Source: Lutibacter sp. HS1-25
GTDB taxonomy: Bacteria > Bacteroidota > Bacteroidia > Flavobacteriales > Flavobacteriaceae
DNA length: 64,000 bases
Assembly (NCBI RefSeq): GCF_004121075.1
Contig: NZ_RHLN01000011.1
Coordinates: forward strand, 32,179-96,178
Reading direction: 5' to 3'
This document shows, piece by piece, positions 44,986 through 53,685 of this stretch; position 1 is the stretch's first letter; every line of letters begins with the position of its first letter. The translations under genes and the position numbers were made by a program. The notes below the pieces were generated by a model. It searched no databases. It saw only the letters and a program-made list of their open reading frames with translations, and was not told the DNA's origin.

Positions 44986-45756
44986 ATGAAAAAACTTTTT
45001 ACACTATTTTTTTGTTGTGTTGCATTTTTCGGATATGCACAGACAACCATTCAAAAAAATGACACATTAAGAAAATCTATTTGGGAAAAATACACAGATC
45101 CAAGTTTAGACAACTTTTTTTCCAATCATTTTAAGCAATATCTTTCACAAGAATTAATTTTAACTGCAGATTTATCTAAAAGAAAAAAAGTAATTAGTGT
45201 ATCATTTAATTTGGATAAAAAAAATAACATTATTGATGTTAGTACAAATTCAGAAAATGAAATATTGAACAATGCAATTATCAATGCATTTAAACTTATT
45301 TCATTAGACGAATTAAAGATACCTGTAAAGTCAGAATTACATAATTATTCACTTCAAATTATTACAAAAGAAAACGATATTCCAATAATAAAGTGTAGTT
45401 CTCTAGTACTTTACACATTAAACCCTGTAATTAATAGTTGTAAAAAAAATAATACATACAAATCATCTCAAAAATGTATAAACACAACAATAGCGACATA
45501 TATTACAAATAATTTTGATATTAATATTGTTAAAAAATCAGGTGAGACGGGAACTATTAAAATTTTTGCAATATTTGAAATAAATAAAGACACTAAAAAA
45601 ATAGATAACATGAAAGTTAAGGCTCCAAATGAGGTTATCGAATTTGAAACAAAAAGAGTGTTGTATTATTTTCCTGAAGTTGACGAACCTGGATATATGA
45701 TGGGAGATAAAGTTAGTATGAAATATTCACTTCCAATTAAAATGGTAGTTAAATAA
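44986..45756 (+). CDS. Secreted protein with two TonB-C-like halves, unknown function
   Basis: A 256-residue protein with signal peptide (1-18, ending GYAQ). The two halves (about 50-115 and 170-250) each show the beta-alpha-beta pattern of a TonB C-terminal-like domain; the second ends ETKRVLYYFPEVDEPGYMMGDKVSMKYSLPIKMVV, the typical end of such domains. There is no membrane anchor or proline-rich stretch, so it is not a normal TonB. Four cysteines (in KCSS, NSCK, KCIN and the signal region) are present. It was not recognised as a named family. Confidence 0.6.
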   Translation: MKKLFTLFFCCVAFFGYAQTTIQKNDTLRKSIWEKYTDPSLDNFFSNHFKQYLSQELILTADLSKRKKVISVSFNLDKKNNIIDVSTNSENEILNNAIINAFKLISLDELKIPVKSELHNYSLQIITKENDIPIIKCSSLVLYTLNPVINSCKKNNTYKSSQKCINTTIATYITNNFDINIVKKSGETGTIKIFAIFEINKDTKKIDNMKVKAPNEVIEFETKRVLYYFPEVDEPGYMMGDKVSMKYSLPIKMVVK

Positions 45757-45772
45757 ATTTAAAAAATATTTT

Positions 45773-46159
45773 ATGGACAATCAGTTTGAATTATTCGAAT
45801 ACGCTCGTAAGCGTCAAAAACAAAAAAAAAGATTGTACACACACTTTATTCTTTTTTTAATTGGATCGGTTTTTTTAATAATAATAAATAAAGTTTTAAA
45901 TGTTGGCGAACAATTTGACTGGTTTGTATGGGCAATTATAGCTTGGTTATTTTTACTCTGCGTACATTTTGTAAATGTTTTTATAACTCATAAGTTTATG
46001 GGGAAGGATTGGGAGCGCAAGCAAATTGAAAAATTGGTTGTAAAACAAGAATTAAAAATCAAAGAATTAGCTAAAAAAGTTGAAAAAGAAACGCAACTTA
46101 AAATAGAGGATAATATAAATATTGAATCGGATCTAAACCAATCAGAAACTTCAATATAA
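45773..46159 (+). CDS. 2TM domain-containing protein
   Basis: A 128-residue protein with two membrane helices (about 22-40 and 50-70) joined by a short loop, starting EYARKRQKQKKRLYTHF, as in the 2TM domain family that is sometimes fused to regulators in Bacteroidota. The C-terminal half is a charged coiled-coil-like helix (WERKQIEKLVVKQELKIKE). Function unknown. It is 14 bases before folA. Confidence 0.75.
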   Translation: MDNQFELFEYARKRQKQKKRLYTHFILFLIGSVFLIIINKVLNVGEQFDWFVWAIIAWLFLLCVHFVNVFITHKFMGKDWERKQIEKLVVKQELKIKELAKKVEKETQLKIEDNINIESDLNQSETSI

Positions 46160-46173
46160 AAAATAAAAGTAGA

Positions 46174-46671
46174 ATGATTACTATAATAGCCGCAATCTCA
46201 ACAAATAACGCATTAGGAAAAGACAACCAATTAATTTGGCATTTACCTGCTGATTTAAAGCGATTTAAAAAAGTTACTTTAGGGCACCATATTATTATGG
46301 GACGTAAAACCTTTGAATCTTTAGGAAAACCTTTACCTAATAGAACCACCATTATAATTACACGAAATAAAAACTACACACAAAGTGGTTGCATTGTTGT
46401 AAACTCATTAAATGAAGCAATTGAAGCAGCAAAAGCAGATACCAATCCCTATATTTTAGGTGGTGCTGAAATATACAAACAAGCTATGTCAATTGCAGAT
46501 AAATTAGACTTAACCTTAGTACACCAAACCTTTGATGCTGATGCTTTTTTTCCTAAGATAGATTTTAATTTATGGGAAGAATCATCGAGAGAAGATTTTA
46601 AATCTGATGATTTAAACAAGTACCCATTTAGCTTTGTAACCTATACAAAAAAGAAAGAGGCCTTAAAATAA
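46174..46671 (+). CDS. folA: Dihydrofolate reductase
   Basis: A 165-residue NADPH-dependent enzyme making tetrahydrofolate. The start MITIIAAISTNNALGKDNQLIWHLPADLKRFK has the folate-site residues, IMGRKTFESLGKPLPNR (42-58) the NADPH loop and YILGGAEIYKQA (near 91-102) the cofactor glycine pair. It is the last gene of the thyA-folA stretch, which regenerates the dihydrofolate produced by ThyA. Trimethoprim-resistance changes cannot be judged by eye. Confidence 0.96.
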   Translation: MITIIAAISTNNALGKDNQLIWHLPADLKRFKKVTLGHHIIMGRKTFESLGKPLPNRTTIIITRNKNYTQSGCIVVNSLNEAIEAAKADTNPYILGGAEIYKQAMSIADKLDLTLVHQTFDADAFFPKIDFNLWEESSREDFKSDDLNKYPFSFVTYTKKKEALK

Positions 46672-46679
46672 GACCTCTT
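46655..46679. terminator. Hairpin at the folA stop, convergent genes
   Basis: AGAGG/CCTCT and CTTA/TAAG form an almost complete stem around AAA that overlaps the folA stop codon. It has weak tails and is probably a two-way terminator. Confidence 0.5.
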
Positions 46680-46709
46680 CACAAACCAAACTTAATTTAA
46701 TAAATGAAA

Positions 46710-47309
46710 TTATTCATTATCAATTTTAATAATTTCGCTATAAACTCTATTTCCACTTCTTACAAATAATCGGTAAGAACCTGCTTCTAATTGTTTAATA
46801 TTCAGATTTTTTTGCAATTTTCCAGGACCAACAATTGTTTCAGTGTACAATAAATTATCATTATCATCTAAAAATGCAATTGTTAGCGACTCATTATTTA
46901 ATGCAAATTTTGAAATATGTATTACACCTTTTTCTTGTGAAATTGTTGGTTTATAATAAATTGTTTCCAATTCAATATTGTAAGTCACATTGTTATCTGT
47001 AACTTCAAAAGGAATCATTTTAATTTTTGATTTACCTTCAATTTCAAAATAATAATGACCCGTTGGTAATATTTTTAAATCGTACTTTTTAGCAAAATTA
47101 GACCCTTTAAATTTTTCTGAATGTAAAGTCTCTCCATGAATATCTTTAACTCTTACCTGGATTTCTCCATCTTTATTTTCAAGTTTTAAATCAATCAATT
47201 TCGAATTTACTACAGTAAATTTAACACTGTTATCTTTTCCTGCCGCCGTAGCAATCATTGCTGTAAAAAGCATTGCAACTACTAATCCTTTCTTTACTAA
47301 ATTTTTCAT
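46710..47309 (-). CDS. Secreted protein with two beta-sandwich repeats, unknown function
   Basis: A 199-residue protein with signal peptide (1-22, ending ATAAG). Two similar parts (about 28-112 and 115-199) each have the pattern 'VKDIHGETLHSEKFKGSN ... LPTGHYYFEIE' versus 'FLDDNDNLLYTETIVG ... LEAGSYRLFVRS', which resembles the T9SS C-terminal sorting-type sandwich domain without its terminal signal. No enzyme motif. A -10-like TACATTTG lies 29 bases upstream. It is found next to an AraC-type regulator gene that points the other way. Confidence 0.65.
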   Translation of the reverse strand: MKNLVKKGLVVAMLFTAMIATAAGKDNSVKFTVVNSKLIDLKLENKDGEIQVRVKDIHGETLHSEKFKGSNFAKKYDLKILPTGHYYFEIEGKSKIKMIPFEVTDNNVTYNIELETIYYKPTISQEKGVIHISKFALNNESLTIAFLDDNDNLLYTETIVGPGKLQKNLNIKQLEAGSYRLFVRSGNRVYSEIIKIDNE

Positions 47310-47338
47310 AATTATAGATTTTTAATGTTAGTATGATG

Positions 47339-47346
47339 CAAATGTA
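47339..47346 (-). promoter_or_regulatory. -10 element of the secreted-protein gene
   Basis: TACATTTG on the minus strand matches TAnnTTTG, 29 bases before the start; no well-spaced TTG. Confidence 0.45.
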
Positions 47347-47395
47347 TGCTGTATTTAGGCCTTAAAATACATCTGAATTTTCAAATTTATATCTT

Positions 47396-47420
47396 ATTTT
47401 AACATAAATTGTGTTAAAAT
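47396..47420. promoter_or_regulatory. Inverted repeat upstream of the AraC-type regulator
   Basis: TTTTAACA and TGTTAAAA are separated by 7 bases (47397-47419) and lie between two divergent promoters. The same half-site appears as a perfect palindrome at 5689-5710 and in both susC leaders. It may be an operator for the regulator at 47516. Confidence 0.35.
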
Positions 47421-47487
47421 ATAGTTAAAGGTTAATTTAGAACATATACTTGTGAAATTTAAACAGAATACATGAATTAATTCTTGT

Positions 47488-47495
47488 TACTTTTG
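47488..47495 (+). promoter_or_regulatory. -10 element of the AraC-type regulator gene
   Basis: TACTTTTG matches TAnnTTTG, 20 bases before the start codon. Confidence 0.5.
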
Positions 47496-47515
47496 TATAA
47501 TAAAGAAAAAAAATC

Positions 47516-48394
47516 ATGAGAAATACGAAACCTACATTTGAAAAAATTGTTCCAGAATTTGGTGAATCATTTCTTATAAAGCAGCATAAAGATCTAGCAG
47601 ATAGCAGATTACCATTTTGGCATTTTCATCCAGAGTTGGAGTTGGTTTATGTTAATAAAGGAAAAGGAAAAAGACATATTGGTAGTCATCTATCTTATTT
47701 TAACAATAGTCAGTTAATACTTATAGGTGCAAGTCTTCCCCACAGTGGATTTACAGATAGATTTACCGCAAACGGAAAAGAAACAATTATACAATTTAAA
47801 CAAGACTTTTTAGGAGAACTCTTTTTTAATATTCCTGAAATGAAAAAAGTCAAAAATTTATTTGAAAAGGCTAAAAAAGGAATTTTATTTAACATTGAAA
47901 CTAAAACAACTGTTGGACCAAAAATTGAAGATTTAATCAATTACCAAGGAATTGATCGAATATTAAAATTTATTGAGATTTTAAAAGAATTGGCAATGGC
48001 TCCTAATTACACCTTGTTAAATGTAGATGGATTTGCTTTTGAAGTTGAACCACAAGACAACAATAAAATTGATATTATTTTTGGATTTGTTCGTAAAAAC
48101 TTTACCCAACAAATTACATTAGATGAAATTTCTGAAAAGGTAAGTATGACTGTACCAGCGTTTTGCCGATACTTTAAAAAAGTAACTGGAAAAACATTTA
48201 CCCAGTTTGTAAACGAGTTTAGAATTGTACACGCTACAAAATTACTTGCTGAAAATCCTACAAGTATTACAGATATTTGTTTTGAAAGTGGATTTAACAA
48301 CTTTTCTCATTTCAACAAGCTTTTCAAAAAGTTTACAGGTAAAAGTCCGTTGAAGTATAGAAATGAGATGAAACAACTATTGGGAGAAAAATAG
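47516..48394 (+). CDS. AraC-family transcriptional regulator with cupin-type sensor domain
   Basis: A 292-residue regulator. The N-terminal half is a cupin-like ligand domain (FWHFHPELELVYVNKGKGKRHIG near 35-57). The C-terminal ~100 residues form two helix-turn-helix motifs: LDEISEKVSMTVPAFCRYFKKVTG near 202-225 and ITDICFESGFNNFSHFNKLFKKFTGKSPLKYR near 254-285, the AraC signature. It probably binds a small ligand, perhaps a sugar; the target genes are unknown. It could control itself or the secreted-protein gene opposite. Confidence 0.9.
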   Translation: MRNTKPTFEKIVPEFGESFLIKQHKDLADSRLPFWHFHPELELVYVNKGKGKRHIGSHLSYFNNSQLILIGASLPHSGFTDRFTANGKETIIQFKQDFLGELFFNIPEMKKVKNLFEKAKKGILFNIETKTTVGPKIEDLINYQGIDRILKFIEILKELAMAPNYTLLNVDGFAFEVEPQDNNKIDIIFGFVRKNFTQQITLDEISEKVSMTVPAFCRYFKKVTGKTFTQFVNEFRIVHATKLLAENPTSITDICFESGFNNFSHFNKLFKKFTGKSPLKYRNEMKQLLGEK

Positions 48395-48402
48395 ACAAAA
48401 AA

Positions 48403-48429
48403 AAATGAGATCTAAAAAAGATCTCATTT
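48403..48429 (+). terminator. Terminator of the AraC-type regulator gene
   Basis: AAATGAGATCT and AGATCTCATTT flank a 5-base A-rich loop right after the stop codon; the downstream T-run is short. Confidence 0.8.
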
Positions 48430-48661
48430 CCAAACTTAATTAATATATAATAACCGCTTATTATGTATTTATATGTAAACCAAACATAGGGCAAATTTAG
48501 GTTAGATTTACATATTAATTATCTCCAAATTTGCCTAATTTATATTCAATTTTAACCCTAATTATTTTGATGTTAAAATAGCATACAACTAAGTTAATTT
48601 GCCATATTATGAATATAAATTTGTACATTTAATTTTAGTATTCTTTATTCTTATTCAAACT

Positions 48662-49102
48662 ATGAATTCTAAAAAAGCGAACTATTTATTATTATTGATT
48701 TTTGTATTAGTTAACAACTTGTTATTTGCACAAAAAACAGGCACAATAGAAGTTATTGTAAACGGTATTAAAAATACCGATGGTCAAATAATGATTAGCA
48801 TTAACAAAGGACCTGAAGGATGGCCTGAAAGTAATTTTTTAGAACAACGTTTTATTCCAAATTTTACAGCTCCAACATTTTTAATTGTTTTTAAAGATCT
48901 TCCTTATGGAAATTATGCCATTGGACTATTACATGATGAAGATAAAAATGGAGAAATAACCAAAAATTTTATTGGTATGCCTAAAGAAGGCTTTGCTTTT
49001 TCAAGAAATTACAATGTGGTTTTTAGAGCTCCTAAATACAACGAAGCTAATTTTGAATTAGACAGTCCTAAAAAAACAATTACAATCAATATACAGGATT
49101 AA
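48662..49102 (+). CDS. Secreted DUF2141 family protein
   Basis: From the ATG at 48662 (MNSKKANYLLLLIFVL) the protein has 146 residues and a signal peptide ending LLFAQ. A frame open further upstream (from a TTG at 48599) would put a hydrophobic stretch ahead of the signal and is less likely. The body, with GQIMISI, DLPYGNYAIGLLHDEDKNG and the final beta strand, matches DUF2141, a small beta-rich family often tied to outer-surface or carotenoid gene sets. Function unknown. The stop overlaps the convergent sulfotransferase stop by 4 bases. Confidence 0.8.
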   Translation: MNSKKANYLLLLIFVLVNNLLFAQKTGTIEVIVNGIKNTDGQIMISINKGPEGWPESNFLEQRFIPNFTAPTFLIVFKDLPYGNYAIGLLHDEDKNGEITKNFIGMPKEGFAFSRNYNVVFRAPKYNEANFELDSPKKTITINIQD

Positions 49103-50214
49103 GACAGCACTTCGTAACCTTTAAGCGCAATCAAATCAGCCAGTTCTTCATTTACTTGTGCTAAAAATTCTTTACTATATTTATAATCTTTTAATTTGTG
49201 ATTAATACCTGCAACATATTCATTTACATTTTTTTCAATCCTAATATAATCGTCGTTTAACAAGTTTTTGTAAATATTTTTAATTTCTTTATCTGGTTTA
49301 CTTACCAAATTAGCATAGGTAATTTCAATTAAATTATTTGCAGGTATAAGTTGCTTATCGCTTTCATATTTCAATATCAAATTTTTATATACCCATAAAA
49401 TATCCTTTACCAAAGTTTCTTCATCAATATCCTGTAATTGAGTTGCAGGTAAAATACTTTTATAAAAAGCAATTGTTGAACGTATTACTTCATAAGGATT
49501 TCTATGAATATAGATAAATTTTGCGTTTGGATACAAATCCAACAATTGTGGAATTCGGGCAGTATGTGGCGGATTTTTAGAAATAAATCTAATTCCATTG
49601 GTATTTATTAAACAGCGAAAAACAAAACGTTTAAAATTAATTTTCCAGTTTTCAACATCATTTTTACTAGCTGTAGTATCAAACAAATATTGATTGGCAA
49701 TATCTCTTGTTTTTTTAGGAAAATACCACCAATTATAAAAACTAAACGGAATCTCGTTATTTAATGCAAATTCTTCCTCTTGCGGATAATCAACATTTAA
49801 TTTTACATTGTCAACAGGACGCTTGTCTGGCATTAAAGATTTCATCACATATTTAAACAACCATTGAAATGAAAAAAGGTTATTTGGAAAAATAGTTTGA
49901 TAGGTAGTTGGATACCCTGTTTCCGGATCTGAGCACATTAAATTGTGCAGTAAAGTTGTACCACTTCTCCAGTGACCAACAATAAAAACCGGATCTTTTA
50001 AATTTTTAGGTTTGGTCTTTAAACCATATACAAGTCTATCAAAAACACCAAGAAAAGAAGAAATTACGCTAACAAAACCCGTTAATAACCATTTGGTTTT
50101 ATATTTTTTTTCAACACCATATTTTTTTGAAACAAATCTAAAAACTCCAAATCGAGCACCAGCTAACGTAGTTATTTTAAAAGCAAATTGTTTATCTTCT
50201 TCAGTCTTTTTCAT
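49099..50214 (-). CDS. Sulfotransferase family protein
   Basis: A 371-residue protein. VFIVGHWRSGTTLLHNLM near 77-94 is the 5'-phosphosulfate loop of PAPS-dependent sulfotransferases, and FIYIHRNPYEVIRSTIAFYKS near 233-253 the 3'-phosphate site. The substrate could be a lipid or carbohydrate: Bacteroidota make sulfonolipids and sulfated glycans, but nothing here decides this. Hydrophobic patches near 40-58 suggest membrane association. It sits 22 bases behind sppA on the same strand. Confidence 0.85.
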   Translation of the reverse strand: MKKTEEDKQFAFKITTLAGARFGVFRFVSKKYGVEKKYKTKWLLTGFVSVISSFLGVFDRLVYGLKTKPKNLKDPVFIVGHWRSGTTLLHNLMCSDPETGYPTTYQTIFPNNLFSFQWLFKYVMKSLMPDKRPVDNVKLNVDYPQEEEFALNNEIPFSFYNWWYFPKKTRDIANQYLFDTTASKNDVENWKINFKRFVFRCLINTNGIRFISKNPPHTARIPQLLDLYPNAKFIYIHRNPYEVIRSTIAFYKSILPATQLQDIDEETLVKDILWVYKNLILKYESDKQLIPANNLIEITYANLVSKPDKEIKNIYKNLLNDDYIRIEKNVNEYVAGINHKLKDYKYSKEFLAQVNEELADLIALKGYEVLS

Positions 50215-50236
50215 AAAACAAAATCAACACATTAAC

Positions 50237-51991
50237 TTAATTAATTTCAACCAAAAAAGGCAAACGGGCTTGAATTCCGGTAATTTGAGAAAATTGTTTA
50301 AGGTTTTGGTATAACTTATAATTAGCCTCTCCAAATTCTTTTATCATCATTTCTTCTTTTGATGAAGCAAAAGGAAAACCATCAAATCGTTCTTCAAAAT
50401 CTATTTTATAACTTGGATAATTGCGCACTTTATAATCGGTAATTCCAGCCAAACCAGCAGCTTCAATTACAGCAGTTCTCAAACCACCAAGCTCATCAAC
50501 CAAACCAACTTCTTTGGCTTCTACACCACTCCAAACACGTCCCTGAGCAATTTTATCAACTTCATCAAAAGTCATATTTCTTCCTTCAGCAACATGTTTC
50601 ACAAAAGTTGTATAAACAAATTCTACACCTTCTTGTGTTACGGTTTTAAACTCGTTGGTCATTGGTTCAAACAAACTATAACTGGCACTTTTGTTTGTAT
50701 TTACCTGTTCTGCATTAATACCAATATTTTCGGCTAGCGTGCTGATATTTGGCAACACACCAAAAACACCAATAGAACCAGTAATTGTGGTAGGTTCAGC
50801 AATAATTTTATTGGCATTACAAGCAATATAATAACCACCAGATGCAGCCATATCTCCCATTGAAACAACAATAGGAAGTTCTTTTTTTGCCAATTCAATT
50901 TCTCTCCAAATCAATTCAGAAGCCAAAGCACTTCCACCAGGAGAATTTATCCTTAACACAATGGCTTTTGTACTGCTCAATTTTACAGCTTCACGAATGG
51001 CTTTTATTATTAATTCAGGTCCAATATATTCTTCATCACCTTTGCCATAAATAATTTCTCCTTGGGCATAAATCACAGCAATTTTATCTGAACCCGATTC
51101 AATTACCCTTCCTTTTCCTGTTGAAATATAATCTTTTAAAGTAATGCTATTTATTTTATCCTCATTTGAAATACCCAAAAGATGCTTCAACTTAGCTTCA
51201 TACTCATCCCAATAAAGGGCGCCATCAACCAATTTATTTTCAACAGCCAATACAGCATTTCTACCTAACAAACCGTCGGCAATATGATTCAATTCATCAA
51301 CAGAAATATTTCTACTTTCAGAAATATCATTCAACATTTCGCCCCAAATAGATTTTAAAAATGATGAAATTTGTTCCCTATTGTTCTCACTCATTTCATT
51401 TTCTAAAAAAGGTTCTACGGCACTTTTGTACTTACCGTGACGAATTACTTCCATTTTTACACCTGTTTTTTCCTGTAGGTTTTTAAAAAAAAGTACTTCA
51501 GAAGACAAACCTTTAAAAGCCAGTTCTCCAACAGGATTTATAAAAACAGAATCGGCTACAGAAGCCAAATAATAACCCTTTTGGTCGTAAACATCGGCAT
51601 AAGCATTAACAAATTTTCCAGTTTCTTTAAATTCAGCCAACTTATTTCTAATTTCTTTGGTTTGAGAAATCCCAGCATTTATATTGAGCGAATTGATGCT
51701 AATACCTTTAATATTATCGTCATATTTTGCATTTTCAATAGCATTGATAATTTCATTTAAACCCATTTTTTTATTATTGGTTCCAAAAATCTCATCAAAT
51801 GGATCATCACTTTTAGGCGCATAATCTTTTACAGTTTTATCTAATTTAATTTCTAAAACAGTGTTTTCTTTTACTACAATTTCTTCATCTTCGCTCATGG
51901 CAAATACAACCACAATAAGTAAAAATAAAATAAGGCCTAATGTTATAAAAGTTCCAATAATGGATGCTAATAAGTTTCTCAAAAAATTCAT
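50237..51991 (-). CDS. sppA: Signal peptide peptidase SppA, long form
   Basis: A 584-residue membrane-anchored protease (one N-terminal helix, about 8-32) that degrades signal peptides left in the membrane. The long form has two homologous halves: the general-base lysine is in HGKYKSAVEPF in the first half, the catalytic serine in DMAASGGYYIA in the second. The intermediate GSIGVFG stretch is also present. The catalytic set is therefore complete. The sulfotransferase gene follows on the same strand. Confidence 0.93.
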   Translation of the reverse strand: MNFLRNLLASIIGTFITLGLILFLLIVVVFAMSEDEEIVVKENTVLEIKLDKTVKDYAPKSDDPFDEIFGTNNKKMGLNEIINAIENAKYDDNIKGISINSLNINAGISQTKEIRNKLAEFKETGKFVNAYADVYDQKGYYLASVADSVFINPVGELAFKGLSSEVLFFKNLQEKTGVKMEVIRHGKYKSAVEPFLENEMSENNREQISSFLKSIWGEMLNDISESRNISVDELNHIADGLLGRNAVLAVENKLVDGALYWDEYEAKLKHLLGISNEDKINSITLKDYISTGKGRVIESGSDKIAVIYAQGEIIYGKGDEEYIGPELIIKAIREAVKLSSTKAIVLRINSPGGSALASELIWREIELAKKELPIVVSMGDMAASGGYYIACNANKIIAEPTTITGSIGVFGVLPNISTLAENIGINAEQVNTNKSASYSLFEPMTNEFKTVTQEGVEFVYTTFVKHVAEGRNMTFDEVDKIAQGRVWSGVEAKEVGLVDELGGLRTAVIEAAGLAGITDYKVRNYPSYKIDFEERFDGFPFASSKEEMMIKEFGEANYKLYQNLKQFSQITGIQARLPFLVEIN

Positions 51992-52082
51992 AAATTCAAT
52001 ACAATTTTAGTGCAAATGTTTATAAGTTGAACCACAAAGATAAGTTTTTAACTGATACTTTTCTTTTCTTTGCATTCACTTT

Positions 52083-53210
52083 ATGCATATACTTAGAACA
52101 ACATATTTATCATTAGGAAGCAACCAAGGAAACAAACTTGAAAACCTGCAAAAAGCCATTGACTTAATTGCTGAAAACATTGGATCAGTCCAAAAAATTT
52201 CATCGGTTTACAAAACGGCTGCATGGGGTTTTGAAAGCGATGATTTTTACAATTGTTGCATACAGGTCTCAACAGGTTTAAATCCAGAAGATTTATTAAA
52301 AAACATTCATAAAACAGAAGTTTTTTTAGGAAGAAAAAGAACTGCCGATAAGGTTTACAAAGCCCGAACTATTGATATTGACGTTTTATTGTTTGATCAA
52401 GAAATTATTTTTTCGAAAGAATTGATTGTTCCGCATCAAGAAATGCTAAATCGCAAATTTGTAATGGTTCCTTTGGTTGAAATAGCGCCAAATGTTATAC
52501 ATCCTATTGAAAAACTACGATTACAAATTTGTTTAAATAATTGCACAGATACTGGTGAAATTGAAAATACCCATTTAAAATTAATACGACCTGTTTCGCT
52601 TTCTGAAAAATACAATTACATTGCTATTGAAGGCAATATTGGCACTGGAAAAACGACACTTTCGCGTATGATTGCTGAAGATTATAATGCGAAGATTATT
52701 TTAGAACGCTTTGCTGACAATCCGTTTTTACCAAAATTTTATGAAGATAATGATAGGTATGCATTTCCGTTAGAAATGAGTTTTTTAGCAGACCGATACC
52801 AACAACTTTCAGATGATTTAGCGCAATTTGACTTGTTTAAAAACTTTATAGTTTCTGATTATTACATTTTTAAATCGTTGATTTTTGCGCAGGTAACCTT
52901 ACAAAAAGAGGAATATTTTTTATACCGAAAAATGTTCGATTTGATGTATAAAGAAATTTCGAAACCCGATTTATATATTTATTTATATCAAAATACGCCT
53001 CGTTTAATTGAAAATATTAAAAAACGAGGAAGAGATTACGAGCAAAATATTTTACCCGAATATTTAGATAAAATTCACCAAGGATACAATACTTTTATCA
53101 AAACCGAAGAGCAATTAAACACTTTAATTATTGATGTTTCTGACAAAGATTTTGTAAACAATCCTGAAGATTACAAAGCCGTAATTGATTTGATTAAAAA
53201 AGCTGAGTAG
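52083..53210 (+). CDS. folK: HPPK (FolK) fused to deoxynucleoside kinase
   Basis: A 375-residue fusion. Residues 1-~160 are 6-hydroxymethyl-dihydropterin pyrophosphokinase (SLGSNQGNKLENL 10-22; metal-binding D98 and D100 in RTIDIDVLLFD), a step in folate synthesis. Residues ~177-375 are a deoxynucleoside kinase of the dGK/dCK type: P-loop EGNIGTGKTT (183-192) and LADRYQQL further on, which phosphorylates salvaged deoxynucleosides. There is no stop or frameshift between them. I recall this fusion as widespread in flavobacteria; it joins two arms of dTMP supply. Confidence 0.92.
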   Translation: MHILRTTYLSLGSNQGNKLENLQKAIDLIAENIGSVQKISSVYKTAAWGFESDDFYNCCIQVSTGLNPEDLLKNIHKTEVFLGRKRTADKVYKARTIDIDVLLFDQEIIFSKELIVPHQEMLNRKFVMVPLVEIAPNVIHPIEKLRLQICLNNCTDTGEIENTHLKLIRPVSLSEKYNYIAIEGNIGTGKTTLSRMIAEDYNAKIILERFADNPFLPKFYEDNDRYAFPLEMSFLADRYQQLSDDLAQFDLFKNFIVSDYYIFKSLIFAQVTLQKEEYFLYRKMFDLMYKEISKPDLYIYLYQNTPRLIENIKKRGRDYEQNILPEYLDKIHQGYNTFIKTEEQLNTLIIDVSDKDFVNNPEDYKAVIDLIKKAE

Positions 53211-53349
53211 AATTGTTTTAGTTGTTGGTTGTTAGCTTCTCTCCACTCAGCTTAAGATCACAACTTCTTCAATATAATTATGGCTTCGACTAAATTTAAC
53301 CTGAATCAGAATAGAAAGACTTAGACACCAAAAAACTTCTAACTAAAAA

Positions 53350-53685
53350 CTACTTTTTTAGTTCTAATTTTTCAGCAAAATAGTCGCAAAAATCGCGCAT
53401 AGTTGCACTCATTTTATGATCATCGGTAGCACGTTCAAAAGTAGCAGCCATAGAAACCAACGTTTGATGAAAAAACTGTTTCATTTCATCAACAGGCATA
53501 TCTTTTGTCCATAAGTCCATTCTTAAAGTATCTTTGGCTTTGTTATCCCAAACCGAAATCATCAAAGCCTTCGCTTCTTCATTAGAAATATCACTTTCTT
53601 CAGCGGTCCAACTTAATTTTTCAGGAATTTTATTTTCATCTAAACCTATTTTAAATTCAATTTTTGAAGTATGTTTTACAGCCAT
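53350..53685 (-). CDS. gldC: Gliding motility protein GldC
   Basis: A 111-residue cytoplasmic protein starting MAVKHTSKIEFKIGLDENKIPE, as GldC of Flavobacterium johnsoniae and relatives. GldC is needed for efficient gliding with GldB; its molecular role is not known. The ATG overlaps the gldB stop (TAATG), so both are translated together. The conserved WDNKAKDTLRMDLWTKDMPVDEM segment is present. Its presence predicts gliding ability or at least a T9SS-linked motor, but many required gld and spr genes lie outside the window. Confidence 0.93.
   Translation of the reverse strand: MAVKHTSKIEFKIGLDENKIPEKLSWTAEESDISNEEAKALMISVWDNKAKDTLRMDLWTKDMPVDEMKQFFHQTLVSMAATFERATDDHKMSATMRDFCDYFAEKLELKK

Noticed and set aside
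44761..45756. Toxin-antitoxin pair
   Set aside because: The gene after the antitoxin-like protein has a signal peptide and TonB-C-like halves, not a toxin fold.
48599..48661. TTG start and 21 extra residues for the DUF2141 protein
   Set aside because: It would place a second hydrophobic stretch ahead of a complete signal peptide; the ATG at 48662 is better.
52083..53210. Assembly error joining two genes
   Set aside because: The reading frame is continuous, both domains are complete, and the fusion is known to me from other flavobacteria.
53211..53349. tRNA or small RNA gene downstream of the folK fusion
   Set aside because: No cloverleaf, no CCA end and no stable hairpin could be drawn.
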